Shown here: positions 47,101 through 53,312 of the stretch, piece by piece | Numbering within the stretch: position 1 is the stretch's first letter | How the letters are laid out: each line of letters begins with the position of its first letter | Assembly: GCA_903813345.2 (NCBI GenBank) | Contig: CAIIXF020000006.1 | Span: forward strand, 30,050,024 to 30,114,023 | Reading direction: 5' to 3' | Length of the DNA: 64,000 nt | Source: Owenia fusiformis | Lineage: Eukaryota > Annelida > Polychaeta > Sabellida > Oweniidae | Position numbers and translations under genes: made by a program | The notes under the pieces: generated by a model | Databases searched by the model: none | What the model was told of the DNA's origin: nothing | What the model saw: the letters and a program-made list of their open reading frames with translations, nothing else

Positions 47101-50100
47101 TGATATACAACAAGATATGTGTGAGCATATATTGCAACATTTACTTAAGAGTTATAATTTTACTAAATCTGATGGAACATTAGATAATTTAAGTCTATCT
47201 CTTTTGGTTTATTCAATTTGAATAGTACTTTTGCAATAAAGATACCTTAGTTTTGAAACATTAGCAGCAATTTCATTTCAAAAAGATCAGTTTTCAACTT
47301 CGTACTATGTTTTGTTCATAAAATGTGTATTCAACACAGGTCAAAAGTCAGGGTAATTTCAAGTTTAAAATATCAATATCTTGGATAGTTGGCATTTTAA
47401 GACATTTTGCCGATGGTGTGACCCTTCACAACCGATGATTATGTGACCTGAGGTAAAGATCAACTGAATGGGTGTAGGTAATTTCAAGGTCAATATCTAG
47501 CAATTTGGTGTTTTAAGGCAATTGAGAACAATTCTGACCCTTGACAACCGATTATTAGGTGACCTGCTGTCAGGGTCAAGGTCTATAGGTCAAGATCATT
47601 TCGAGGTCATCAATATCTAAATATTTGGCGTTTTGTGAATCATGAATGTGTGACCTGAGGTCAAGGTTATTTCAAGGTCAAATATCAGTATCTAAGTATT
47701 TGGTGTATTAAGGCCCTGGTATCTGCTGTGGCCCCTAGCGACTCATGATAGGGTGACTTCCAAGGTCAATATCTAGCAATTTGGAGTTTAAAGGCAATTG
47801 AGAACAATTGTGACTTTTGGAGACCAATGATTAGGTGACCTGGTTTCAAGGTCATTTCAAGGTCAATATCTAAGTTGTTGGCAAATGTGGGGCTACAGTC
47901 CTATTTAATGACCAATGATAAAATGACCAGAGATCTATAAGTCAATGTTTATGGATCAAGATCATTTCAAGGTCATAGCTCAATATTTAATTAGTATTTG
48001 GCGTTTTGGGGCTGAACATGTTTTTGTGAAAACAATATGATTTTTCTTATGTAAAGTCCCTGTGATAAAAATGATATCATCCAACTTCTTCACTTGAAAA
48101 GAAAAAAACATCATGAATCCCCCTCAACCTTTATTTTTCAACTTATTTTTTATGATTTCATTCTGGTTTGATTACTTGACAACTTAATGATACACTACAT
48201 GATTTTACTACTATATGTACGGGTATAAGCATCAAATGTGGTGCCACCTGTTATTAATAACATTCGTAATAATGCTTGAATGTATCAAAAAATTGAAATT
48301 GAAAATATAAATATTTGAAAATATATCTGAAATATTATTGATAAGATCCCCACCTTGTCACTTTTTGAAAAATATTAGGCTTATTTTCTAAAGTATTTTT
48401 TCTTAATTCGAATATATCAAAAGTTCTTCTACGCTAATGAATTAACAAATTCTGAAAAGGGGATGGGTATTGAAATGCGATAAAGTTAAAAACCATAAGT
48501 TCCATGTTATTTTCCATTGGAAAAACTCAAACTTTCCATTGTTTTCAACATAATTGTGGTCATTGAAAATTAATATCTCCAAAACTAGACTTTCATTACA
48601 ATTCTACTAATGAAAAAGTTTTAGATCACTTGTTGAATAATATTTTCATGCAATTCAAATAAAAAAGAAGAACCTCTGTTGAGTAAATAATTTCAAAAAA
48701 TGTTGAGAAGGGTTCCCCATTCATAGTTTTTTAGACTGTTTGAATGATATTTTTATAATCATTGAGAATTGAATTTTCTTGAAAGATAACATATTGTGTT
48801 TTTGAGAAATGTCATATTTATATTGAGAAAGTAGTCATGGTAAAATATATGACGATCAGATATCACTTGCCATACTATACCTGGTCCTTTGCCAATTTGA
48901 AGTGAATTGTAAAATCATATCGGAAGAGAGGACATCCAAATATGAGGTCATTAGTTTAATGACTGCAATCAGTAATCAACAGCCACGAGAGTTACTTTCT
49001 CTAGTAATTCTGAATTGGATCAGTATTGTATTGTATTGTATTGTATTGTATTGTATTGTATTGTATAATATGACCATTTAATTCACACTAGTGTCTTCAT
49101 ATGCCTGGACTAAAAAATCCCGAATCTGTTTGGGTGAAATAACCAAATGTGACCAATAATATGAGTATATTTGAGTATTGTCTCTTCACTTTCCAGTCAA
49201 AAATGTAAGATTTAAAAATATTTTTACAAATAATTGCAGTAAAACATGCAAAATATAATGCACATTGGTTATTGAAATGTAAAGATAGTCCATGAGGGTA
49301 TGGTTATATTATCAAAAACAATTATGGTAAAAATTGGGTATTTCTAACCATATAATGCTTTTTATTCCAAGTTCAAAGACATTCTTCCTATTTTACCTCT
49401 GAAATGATTTTCATACCACCGAATAACCATTATATCAGTTTCTGGCAAAGTAAATAAGTGTAGGGCTTACACAAGGATCAACGTTTTTTAAGACTGTTTA
49501 TGTACTTGTATATCCCCTGCCGTTCTAAGAGGAAGAGCAATGAATTGCGATTTTCAGTCAAAACAATGAAATAAACACAATCTGTTTATTTTGTTAAACA
49601 TTTAACAAATAAAATTGTGTTTAACCTTATATTTTTTCAAAACATCACTAAATATGAAAATATTGCAAATAAAGTTGATCCTTGTGTGAGCCCTATATTT
49701 ATTTACTTTGCCAAAAATGAATATAATGGTAATCAAAATATTTTGAAAACATTGAATAGGTGAAATAGGAATATTATCATTAACAACCATGACTTTTGAA
49801 TAAATATGGTATTTTCAGGTCAGAAATATATAATTCTTCACAATTATTGTTTTTTATAAAAATGGCCACACGCAAATGGACTATCATACTTATCAATATC
49901 AAATTTGCCTCCTTTATTGTATACCCATTGCTATTATTTGAAAAAATTTTTTTTTATCAAACTCATCTTTTTGATGGTTGCACCTTGGTGCAAGCCGTTT
50001 AGCCCTTTCGTGTCACCTTTTTGAGTGCAGACAAGTAAAAATGAATAGTTGATGGACCAATCTATAATGATAATGGGTCACTTCATAGTAAGCTACCACA

Positions 50101-50719
50101 ACATAGGTTTTTGTGATTTTCTGGGGTTTTGGCACACACTATTTCTTATCTTTCTATGTGTTGATGTATTAAATGTCTATGTTGCGGGAAAAGCATGACA
50201 ACAGATGTTCCTTCGTGTTCATATGTTAACATTTTTATGTTGCAGGTTAACACACAGCCACAGGAAGATACAAAGCTGCAGGTTATAGGGCAGGATGATA
50301 ACACACACTTTAAAAAATTAGAAGAACCCACCGCCAACCAGCCCCCAAGTCAAAACATACCCCAATCTAGTAACATCGGAGAGAGACTACCAGACACTAA
50401 TAAAGCCTATGAAGCCCTTGCGGCTGTGGACAATTTACAAGATCAACTCCTAGCAACGGAAGAACGTGCCCAATTAGCAGAGGATAAATCTCTAAGATCT
50501 GAAAAGGAATTAAAAGATGCTCTTGAGCAAGTTCGTGCTTTACAACGTCGATTAGAAAAATATGAAACTGTTGAGGATGAAACAGAGGAAAAAACAGAAG
50601 ATCCGAAAACTGAGACTGCAAAACAAGCAACAGCTTCACCAAGAGCTACTTCTAAGTCGCCCACTCCCGCTGATAGGTTAACGAAAACGAAATCGGGAAC
50701 AAAAAAGAAGAAAAAATAA
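11179..50719 (+). CDS. AXDND1: Axonemal dynein light chain domain-containing protein 1
   Basis: Twenty coding exons keep phase throughout: 11179-11278, 11611-11768, 11937-12037, 12426-12540, 13039-13181, 13551-13659, 14333-14502, 14815-14907, 15214-15280, 15631-15789, 16243-16511, 16809-16890, 17251-17433, 40821-40981, 41430-41537, 41892-41985, 42601-42888, 43274-43462, 45868-45999 and 50246-50719. They total 3195 nt (1064 aa; human AXDND1 is about 1012). Diagnostic segments are [13 protein letters not shown] and the axonemal dynein light chain (p28-like) motif [19 protein letters not shown], followed by long helical, coiled-coil-prone regions. The last exon has a heptad-rich helix and a Lys-rich end. 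The role, from the family, is in motile cilia and sperm flagella. I chose the ATG at 11179 because the upstream ATG (11165) gives a five-codon uORF. The ~23.4-kb intron 17434-40820 contains an antisense TRIM gene and several retroelements. Confidence 0.88.
12599..12784. mobile_element. Small palindromic element ending TACAGTAAAACCTGT
   Basis: A 186-bp AXDND1 intronic segment has inverted ends: TACAGTAAAACCTGT at the left and ACAGGTTTTACTGTA at the right. It contains several GTGTTCA/GTTCATT words. A related right end (GACAGGTTTTACTGTAC) occurs near 45738-45755, next to GAACACCTCC repeats. It is non-coding. Confidence 0.55.
12812..13038 (+). repeat. Two tandem partial copies of an AXDND1 exon and its acceptor
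   Basis: Copies starting at 12812 and 12926 (114 and 113 bp) repeat the intron end TTTCAG and the first ~79 nt of the real exon at 13039-13181, including LPDTLIPEE. They then switch to intron-like sequence (ACATGCTTTATATTC) without a donor site. The real exon carries a few substitutions relative to the copies (for example GAGTACC versus GAGTTCC). Three consecutive acceptors therefore precede a single donor. The copies cannot be exons alone; if an upstream acceptor were used, extra residues would be added until a frameshift between copies 2 and 3. Confidence 0.8.
13622..14105 (+). repeat. 83-bp minisatellite carrying an exon end and splice donor
   Basis: An 83-bp unit repeats with near-perfect identity, with starts at 13704, 13787, 13870, 13953 and 14036, after a first partial unit that is the 3' end of the AXDND1 exon 13551-13659. 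Each unit includes the last ~36 nt of that exon (GATGAAGAGATGGAAGT to CACACAG), its GTTAGG donor and about 40 bp of intron. The final unit diverges after GGTTAGT. The exon end and donor are therefore present six times, but only the first is preceded by the full exon. Confidence 0.85.
17887..18667. mobile_element. 395-bp-family MITE interrupted by another copy of itself
   Basis: The outer copy occupies 17887-17953 and 18347-18667, starting AAAGGACGATTCTCGG and ending CCGAGAATCGTCCTTT. A second copy (17954-18346, 393 bp) sits inside it in the opposite orientation. The stand-alone copy at 54378-54772 shows the uninterrupted arrangement. The family has ~25-bp terminal inverted repeats and two diverged internal direct subrepeats (each with GAGCATTATCCCTGCTTC and AATTTGGGTAAT). 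It is non-coding and lies in the long AXDND1 intron. Confidence 0.8.
18668..19440. other. Intronic AT-rich stretch, no gene seen
   Basis: Sequence between the nested MITE and the tandem copies of the TRIM 3' end. It is AT-rich with poly-T runs (about 18810-18835) and a TATACTATA-rich patch near 19383-19430. I see no gene or clear repeat boundary. Confidence 0.4.
19441..19680 (-). repeat. Two extra tandem copies of the TRIM gene 3' end
   Basis: A 118-bp unit occurs at about 19443-19560 and 19561-19678, and again as the true 3' end of the TRIM frame (19679-19798). Each copy encodes the end of the last NHL repeat ([11 protein letters not shown] and [10 protein letters not shown] on the minus strand) and a stop codon. 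They lie beyond the first stop, so they would be 3' UTR. A few substitutions separate the copies. Confidence 0.75.
19679..21396 (-). CDS. TRIM-NHL protein, B-box to NHL part (3' half of a split gene)
   Basis: A single open frame runs on the minus strand, antisense inside the AXDND1 intron. From its first internal Met it gives 557 aa. In order it has: a B-box1-like Cys/His module ([20 protein letters not shown], residues ~22-41, to ~65); a B-box2 ([21 protein letters not shown], ~88-108); a coiled-coil region (~130-260); and C-terminal beta-propeller/NHL repeats, the clearest being [20 protein letters not shown] and [14 protein letters not shown]. The frame is open upstream of that Met to the end of a Gypsy LTR at 21396. 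The RING half lies beyond the insert at 35542-35737. Joining the halves with one ATAT gives 1914 nt, exactly 638 codons. The family consists of E3 ubiquitin ligases; this half alone lacks a catalytic RING. Whether either half is expressed is unknown. Confidence 0.8.
21393..21396. repeat. Target-site duplication of the Gypsy element, left
   Basis: ATAT lies immediately before the LTR terminus TGTCGC and is repeated at 35538-35541 just after the other LTR. Five bases (AATAT) match if the LTR is read one base shorter at its right end. Confidence 0.7.
21397..23385 (-). repeat. 3' LTR of the Gypsy element
   Basis: 1989-bp long terminal repeat, nearly identical to 33549-35537. It contains a CTCTGCT/ACTCTGC-rich low-complexity stretch (about 21710-21850) and several 50-60-bp internal direct repeats around GAGTAACCTCTGCTC, CGAGATCCACACACTG and AAAGAGTGCTCTCACTC (about 21950-22420). 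Short open frames in it occur identically in both LTRs and are not considered genes. Confidence 0.9.
23386..23400 (-). other. Polypurine tract next to the 3' LTR
   Basis: On the minus strand TGGGAGGAGGGAG directly precedes the LTR start TGTGAC. This is the expected plus-strand priming site for an LTR retrotransposon. Confidence 0.7.
23593..25382 (-). CDS. Gypsy pol, 3' part: RT palm, RNase H, integrase tail
   Basis: This is the downstream part of the gag-pol frame, separated from its 5' part by a LINE. It starts within RT, contains the catalytic SLVYLDDV motif, the [12 protein letters not shown] connection, RNase H with its [15 protein letters not shown] segment, and the tail around [16 protein letters not shown]. 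About 45 residues later, at WTLERI (plus coordinates ~24420), it jumps straight to [11 protein letters not shown], normally found after the integrase core. The HHCC zinc finger and DDE core are missing without loss of frame. The GPY-like segment ([20 protein letters not shown]) and a basic C-terminal region remain. RT and RNase H motifs look intact; autonomous integration would not be possible. Confidence 0.85.
25373..25382. repeat. LINE target-site duplication, left copy
   Basis: ATCAGTCTTG occurs here and at 29271-29280, bracketing the LINE and its poly(A). Removing the LINE with one copy rejoins the Gypsy RT frame (6021 nt in total for gag-pol). Confidence 0.85.
25482..29069 (+). CDS. LINE polyprotein: 2A-like motif, endonuclease, reverse transcriptase
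   Basis: The frame is open from the target duplication (25380), but the first ATG is at 25482, giving 1195 aa. Residues ~1-95 contain several hydrophobic, membrane-like stretches. At 104-112 comes GDIESHPGP, a 2A-like motif whose usual Asn is His. An exonuclease/endonuclease/phosphatase-type domain follows ([30 protein letters not shown]). RT motifs are [40 protein letters not shown] and the catalytic [12 protein letters not shown]-terminal C-x-C-x8-H-x4-C finger ([17 protein letters not shown]) is present. The architecture fits CR1/Jockey-like elements, several of which carry N-terminal 2A-like sequences. The frame looks functional apart from the altered 2A. Confidence 0.88.
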   Translation: MLQVLFQLLTGLLLLLTTVNGLLLNLSPHMISLVLITVFIVYINIMGFLVLSIINYVQVACSATSYSLRNMIYVITSFVLLIIVFTPQLCYIPNTIESLLILSGDIESHPGPHNWSTVKFLFSNINSISAQFGARFDALKTRILTEDCQVVGLCEVGTFTQDEITNRFSIPNFHPPIYSAKNRGLLIYISEEIPIIARHDFVNAEGDALFIELKLHHKSIIYGVFYRSPSQDTQQSKAYFKRFYDTCSNILTNANADLLVINGDFNARNKIWWDADNENLSGNELNNHLQSLGFSQLIDQPTRVTNRSQSCIDLLITNQPNLISSSNVTPPIGNTDHSTLVCTSFIGTVKELPYFRRIWSYSEADVQNINDSIRNSKLDQLIENSYDMDMLCDQFTNQLYQIFTNTIPNKLIKVRSNDKPWFKPHIKTLINKRNRLHFKYRHNNNQERYQKYIDQCDIVNEEITKAKLEYESHMYEKLNSLKYGSKSYWSVISKFLFKTKVVRIPILTNQNGSSILTSTEKANLFLDHFIKNFHSDHNVDTDSVQFDLRTDSFLNILSTNDREIYEILLSLDVSKALGPDKLSNKMLKLAAPSLSKLFSKFLNKMFEMRKFPNSWKLGNIIPCHKKSDKNLVSNYRPITLLSCLSKVAERVIFKRMFDHLLTNNLLFNFQSGFLPGHCTQHQLLSILDFLTSNMDNGNDVRAVFLDISAAFDTLPHKLLLKKLHAYGFGPNIMLLIESYLTNRKVRVLIDGHESPWSASDYINSGVPQGSILGPLLFLVYINDLPDDILSKCFLYADDTSLYQPFSHDNMPECINTLQSDLNSINNWSDKWQLKFKPSKSDDLTFSSPKKNEIITPDLKLGTESIPRCASHKHLGFILDSKLSFNFHITHLAKKIDKLLNPLKALSKKLSGNHLNLMFKSFILPHFDFCDILYGCADISKLKRIDQLYYKAALICSGTIHGSSSEKVLNILNWPKLEMRRKFHRLTLMFNVQNQKVPSYVQNIFDKYKRQQPPLYLRNPTEFVLPTKRSVILKKTCIFTAISEWNKLPQQLQEIDNLSTFKSKLTLLIYPEPIISSTSLHLPRPEEISLNRTRVDLIFQSHFHAHNFTLADTPKCKCGFKSETSKHVIFNCRLRRTLLTDFEIKLNNLEIQYKKNFKTQQEKSNFFLFGSSKLNYATNITVLETSASFLQKCVSV
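25791..25817 (+). other. 2A-like ribosome-skipping motif, variant with His
   Basis: These codons spell GDIESHPGP directly before the endonuclease. The 2A consensus is D-x-E-x-N-P-G-P; here the codon for Asn is CAT (His), one base from AAT. Loss of this Asn is generally expected to weaken or abolish skipping. It could be a private mutation or a lineage variant used as a targeting signal. Confidence 0.6.
29271..33511 (-). CDS. Gypsy gag-protease-RT, 5' part
   Basis: A long frame begins [20 protein letters not shown] and runs 1410 codons to the LINE insertion. The N-terminal ~500 residues are charged and Pro/Ser-rich with repeated [11 protein letters not shown] units. A gag-like helical domain follows ([31 protein letters not shown]). 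Two zinc knuckles follow: [14 protein letters not shown] and [14 protein letters not shown]. The aspartic protease motif is [14 protein letters not shown] begins with [42 protein letters not shown] and [15 protein letters not shown], where the LINE cuts in. Beyond the duplication the frame continues only into LINE sequence (a poly-Phe run from the poly(A)) and is not native. The intact frame continues at 25382-23593. Confidence 0.87.
33530..33547 (-). other. Primer-binding site, probably tRNA-Leu
   Basis: On the plus strand ATCCCACCGCTGCCACCA, one base from the LTR, equals the 3' end of a metazoan-type tRNA-Leu (T-arm/acceptor end plus CCA) as I know it. The minus strand therefore reads TGGTGGCAGCGGTGGGAT as the primer-binding site for first-strand synthesis. 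Confidence 0.75.
33549..35537 (-). repeat. 5' LTR of the Gypsy element
   Basis: Identical in length (1989 bp) to the LTR at 21397-23385 and collinear at a constant offset of 12152. Mismatches I could see: 33622 G (A in the other), 34374 G (A), an A/G near 34637, a C/T near 34699, an A/G near 34952 and an A/T near 35525. It carries the promoter for minus-strand transcription by analogy with other LTRs. Confidence 0.9.
35538..35541. repeat. Target-site duplication of the Gypsy element, right
   Basis: ATAT follows the LTR terminus GTCACA, matching 21393-21396. Confidence 0.7.
35542..35737 (-). CDS. RING-finger half of the split TRIM gene
   Basis: The minus-strand frame [20 protein letters not shown] continues with a C3HC4 [22 protein letters not shown] and CPRCRCDID. 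The Met at 35737 fits the usual TRIM start; the frame is open to a further Met at 35779 but those residues look unlike TRIM. The native reading ends at the ATAT target duplication (35538-35541); the few residues beyond it are LTR sequence. The frame phase here (65 codons plus one base) exactly fits the B-box half at 21396. Alone it would encode a short RING-only peptide. Confidence 0.8.
35794..36075. repeat. 141-bp tandem duplication upstream of the RING exon
   Basis: Two adjacent copies (35794-35934 and 35935-36075) begin GTTGCTAACAACAGATTAGG and end in AACTAGAAA, with only isolated differences. They lie 5' of the TRIM start on its coding strand, so they may duplicate promoter or 5' UTR sequence. 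Confidence 0.8.
36376..38722 (+). pseudogene. Decayed, internally deleted second Gypsy element (Mag-like)
   Basis: Plus-strand fragments in changing frames follow Gypsy order. 36462-36940 is a gag-like domain ([47 protein letters not shown]). A protease DTGA motif sits at 36947-36958 in another frame, with the zinc-knuckle region missing. 37000-37449 continues protease into RT, stopping at KL. 37450-37770 holds RT start ([32 protein letters not shown]) with a frameshift near 37690. RT then breaks off after a [12 protein letters not shown]-like segment and joins the RNase H tail at 37782 ([20 protein letters not shown]), so the YxDD region is deleted. 38150-38722 is integrase (HHCC remnants, then [20 protein letters not shown] and the final [11 protein letters not shown]). 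No LTRs found. A dead copy. Confidence 0.75.
38797..39041 (-). pseudogene. TRIM pseudogene fragment spanning RING end to B-box1
   Basis: On the minus strand the sequence parallels the split TRIM gene: the end of a RING (CPMCRCHIG), then [18 protein letters not shown], an in-frame TAA, then [20 protein letters not shown] of the B-box and CEVCES. It has no LTR at the point where the main gene is interrupted, so it shows the ancestral junction. It has a stop codon and no downstream domains, so it is a dead paralogue. It may mark an old tandem or segmental duplication of the TRIM locus in this intron. Confidence 0.7.
39060..39540. other. AT-rich intronic stretch with TCACGCATTTG words
   Basis: No gene is seen. 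Several dispersed words (GTCACGCATTTG, CACGCATTTGGTTTG, CACACATTTGAATC) suggest a decayed repeat at about 39070-39320. Confidence 0.35.
39565..40010. repeat. Three degenerate ~145-bp tandem repeats
   Basis: Units share GCCA-CATTTTTA, AAAAGTA-TGGAGCGAT-TTGTTCATA, GATATGTGAATACT and a block around CTTATGACA-TTT-GTAGTAGGCGGCCATTTT. Copies begin near 39575, 39715 and 39845. Diverged and non-coding. Confidence 0.6.
42010..42208. mobile_element. Short repeat of the 'CAGGCCC-tagcc' family, copy 2
   Basis: A 199-bp AXDND1 intronic insert begins CAGGCCCGTAGCCAGG and ends CCTGGCTATGGGCCTG, with G- and C-run interiors (GGGGGGTTCACTTTT repeated). It is related to 9618-9804. It has no coding capacity; the inverted ends suggest a MITE. 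Confidence 0.65.
43972..45543 (+). mobile_element. Truncated L1/Tx1-like LINE with 16-bp target duplication
   Basis: The insert 43988-45527 is bracketed by ATAATGGGGCTTTCCA (43972-43987 and 45528-45543) and ends in an A-rich tail (about 45509-45527). It is 5'-truncated, beginning within RT, and internally deleted. It interrupts an older repeat whose GAACACCTCC-AATCTGAACACTTTT motif occurs on both sides (about 43740-43875 and 45660-45755). It lies in AXDND1 intron 43463-45867. Confidence 0.85.
43994..45148 (+). pseudogene. L1/Tx1-type reverse transcriptase, truncated and deleted
   Basis: The frame is open from 43994 to TAA at 45148. It contains [51 protein letters not shown] and LYADDITCI, the order and wording of L1/Tx1 RT. 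After [11 protein letters not shown] it jumps to a C-terminal segment with a C-x2-C-x7-H-x4-C finger ([17 protein letters not shown]). The usual thumb and connection region is therefore deleted in frame. There is no endonuclease. It cannot act alone but its catalytic YADD is intact. Confidence 0.82.
47338..47985. repeat. Degenerate tandem tract rich in AGGTCA/TGACCT
   Basis: A block of roughly 90-120-bp diverged units repeats CAAGGTCAATATCTA-CAATTTGG-GTTTTAAGGCAATTGAGAACAA-style segments with GGTGACCTG. About a dozen or more AGGTCA or TGACCT hexamers occur in 650 bp, including TGACCTGAGGTCA at about 47653. Repetition alone can explain the density. Confidence 0.65.
49024..49066. repeat. (ATTGT)n microsatellite
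   Basis: About eight uninterrupted copies of a 5-bp unit (TATTG). Confidence 0.95.
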
Positions 50720-50834
50720 ATAACTGTGACGTAACATTCCATCCATGTTTTTTGATATATACCAATCATCTGTAATATGTTGAATTGATATTTTTATGCA
50801 ATTCTTATTGATATGTTTAATATACATTTGATAG

Positions 50835-50840
50835 AATAAA
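50835..50840 (+). terminator. AXDND1: Likely AXDND1 polyadenylation signal
   Basis: AATAAA lies 116 nt after the AXDND1 stop codon. Other AATAAA words occur later (for example near 51600 and 51750), so longer 3' UTRs are possible. Confidence 0.4.
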
Positions 50841-52050
50841 TGTCCTAAATGTATTTTAGATTAAAGTCAATCTCATATACATATATTTAAATATGTTGAA
50901 TAGTATTCAAAAATTCTTTATGAATGGGCATTGAGTCAAAAATTACTAAATTTCAAAAATTTTCTCATCTAAAAATTATTTGACAATGTAAAAATCCTTA
51001 CATTTGTCAAAAAAATAATGTTGACTATTATTGACTATATATTTTTATTTATAAACTACATAGTATACAGTACATAAAATGTAATGATAAATGTATTGAA
51101 ACTTTATAAGTGCCTTTTCACTTACTTTCCAATATACATAGAGTAGTGCAGTTTCAATTCCGTCCAGCAATTGCCATTGATTGCATTTCAAATATGAAAA
51201 AATATTTCAAAGTTTATCTATATACAATATCGGTCTCTCTGTATATAATGTAATGATAATAATGTATATAGAACTGTACATATATTTTATAATGCACTAA
51301 GAATTGTTGAATTAATTCTCATGTTCATTTACTGTATTTGTGAAATTTATCAAATTGGTCATGATTTCTATTTTTATGCCAAACTGCAAACCTATGAAAT
51401 CTACATGTATCCTCTAAAATAGATCATTCTAGTAAATCATGACCCTTTTTGGTGATGAATGGAACTATATAAGATCGATTTTTGGTGACATAATTTACTG
51501 GATGGTTGGATGAGACAATTTACTTTTGCAATTCTTTTACAATTCTTTTTCTTTTACCTGATATTCAAAACGATGGATTTCCTAATGCTAACTTTTTGAA
51601 TAAAAAGTTCTGGTTTTGACTTATGATCAATAAGTGAAAATTTCAAAATGTCCCTGTCAAATACTTTTGTGTTAGGTAGGACTTAATTGAGATACCATTT
51701 CCATTCCATTTACATGGACCAATGTATATATTTCCTTTCACATACATGTAATAAATATGTTAAAGAAAGTTTAAAAAATGTTTTTCTTCACTGCTTTTAA
51801 TCTCATCACTGGTGTGATATAATCTTCATTAGGACAGTGTGGTTGTAGTCATTGTAGCATCCATTTTGTCATTGTGATTTCAAAAAACTGTTAATTTCAT
51901 TTATTTTTCCTTGTACAGTTGTTAATGGGGCACAGTTCCAGACATATACTGTATCTAGACAATATATTTGTATCACCAAATTAACCGAACAGAATTTTTT
52001 TTACTGATTTGAAATTTATTTCCCATATTTAATAATTACTACTCATTGTA
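50841..52050. other. AT-rich intergenic stretch, no gene seen
   Basis: No coding sequence is recognised between the AXDND1 end and the 22-bp satellite. It may include an extended AXDND1 3' UTR. Confidence 0.4.
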
Positions 52051-52170
52051 CATGCACCACTTTAATAACAGACATGTACCACTTTAATAACAGGCATGTA
52101 CCACTTTAATAACAGACATGTACCACTTTAATAACAGGCATGTACCACTTTAAACACATGTACCACTAGC
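52051..52170. repeat. 22-bp minisatellite
   Basis: About five units of CATGTACCACTTTAATAACAGR, followed by shortened copies (ACATGTACCACT). Confidence 0.9.
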
Positions 52171-52918
52171 ACTGTAATCACCACTGTAATCTCATTTTAC
52201 TCGCAGCAAAACCGCTGAGCTATACAAAGTAATTATATAAATATATAGCACTCGATATATAGATTATAGATCCACCTCTAAATGCTGTAAAGATTGAATT
52301 CCCATTTTCAGAAAATTGGTTGCTATTTGATTTGGCAGATTCATTGCAGATTTCGTATGAACTATGGATATACAAATTCTTGAGTGAATTAATCACATCA
52401 CTGTTATCACTTCAAATTGAACCCAACCCATTGGCAACAGGATCTCTCTTCTCCCCTATCCTATGTGGTGCTAATGGGAGCTCCCTTTTCAGTTTAAAAT
52501 ACACATAATTTGATTTCTAAAATAAATCAGTAAATAAAACATGTGTACACTGAGCAAAATGCCCATTGGATGTTTGTGACCTTTTAACATCAAGGTCTGT
52601 GCAGATTACATTGAATATTTTGATTTTAACACAACCAATATTTGAAAAAAGGACTTTCACTCTACTATACCCAACCCCTAGAAATTCATAAGATACTCTG
52701 TCCAATTGTATTGTTTAGTATATTTTTGAAAGTACCTTATTAACATCTAACGTCATCCAATAATAAATCAAATAAAAAACAAATATAAAACAAATAACAT
52801 AATCATTACTAATAAGCCAAAAGGGTTGCTCATGATCACTAAATGCAAGGTATAGTTGAGTGACTTTATAAGTTGGAAAAAGTATGTTAGGTAATGTAAT
52901 ATAAATGCAATATGCTAA

Positions 52919-53171
52919 TTTATCCTATGCCAAGTAGAGTTTTAGGGAGATAAGTTGGTAAGATATATCCCGTATCCTGATTTTGAGGTTTCCATATCCA
53001 GAACCTCCATATCTCCCGCCATATCTCCCGCTTCGGTTCATATCTTCCCGCTTCCGGTAAGTAGTGGAAATGCAATAAAATGACTTTGCTTAAGAATGAT
53101 TTGATTGTTTTTACACCTTGTACTATTGAAATGGCCACATGCACCTGAAACTCTACTTGGTATAGGATAAA
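52919..53171. mobile_element. Hairpin MITE with 24-bp ends
   Basis: Ends TTTATCCTATGCCAAGTAGA and TCTACTTGGTATAGGATAAA are inverted repeats of 24 bp with one mismatch. The 253-bp element contains repeated CCATATCTCCCGC words and no coding sequence. No clear target duplication was found. Confidence 0.55.
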
Positions 53172-53174
53172 GCA

Positions 53175-53312
53175 GTTATGTACGGTCAGTTTGGATATTG
53201 GGTTCATCCCTCGTGAGATATGCACATCTACCTTCGGTCCCTACGGTCCCTCAGGTAGATATGCATATCTCCCTCTGGATAAACCCCATATCCAAAACCT
53301 CCCCGTACATAA
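53175..53312. mobile_element. Second hairpin element adjoining the first
   Basis: GTTATGTACGG at 53175 faces CCGTACATAAC at 53312, and the arms continue with TTTGGATATGGGGTT-like and GTAGATATGCATATCT-like inverted segments around a GGTCCCTACGGTCCC centre. Non-coding. Confidence 0.55.

Larger units (their letters stand above)
46066..50140. mobile_element. 4.1-kb multi-level foldback element
   Basis: Outer ends AGTGTGTGCCAAA (46066) and TTTGGCACACACT (50140) are inverted. The arms match for about 470 bp (46066-46545 and 49675-50140), including GTGACACGAAAGGGC and GCACCAAGGTGC. Each arm is followed by a second, shorter inverted copy of its inner part: GGGCTCACACAAGGATCAAC (about 46525) faces GTTGATCCTTGTGTGAGCCC (about 46730), and the same pair recurs near 49460 and 49675. 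The centre (46860-49200) is non-coding, with an AGGTCA-rich tract and an ATTGT microsatellite. No transposase frame is seen. It fills most of the last AXDND1 intron. Confidence 0.7.
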
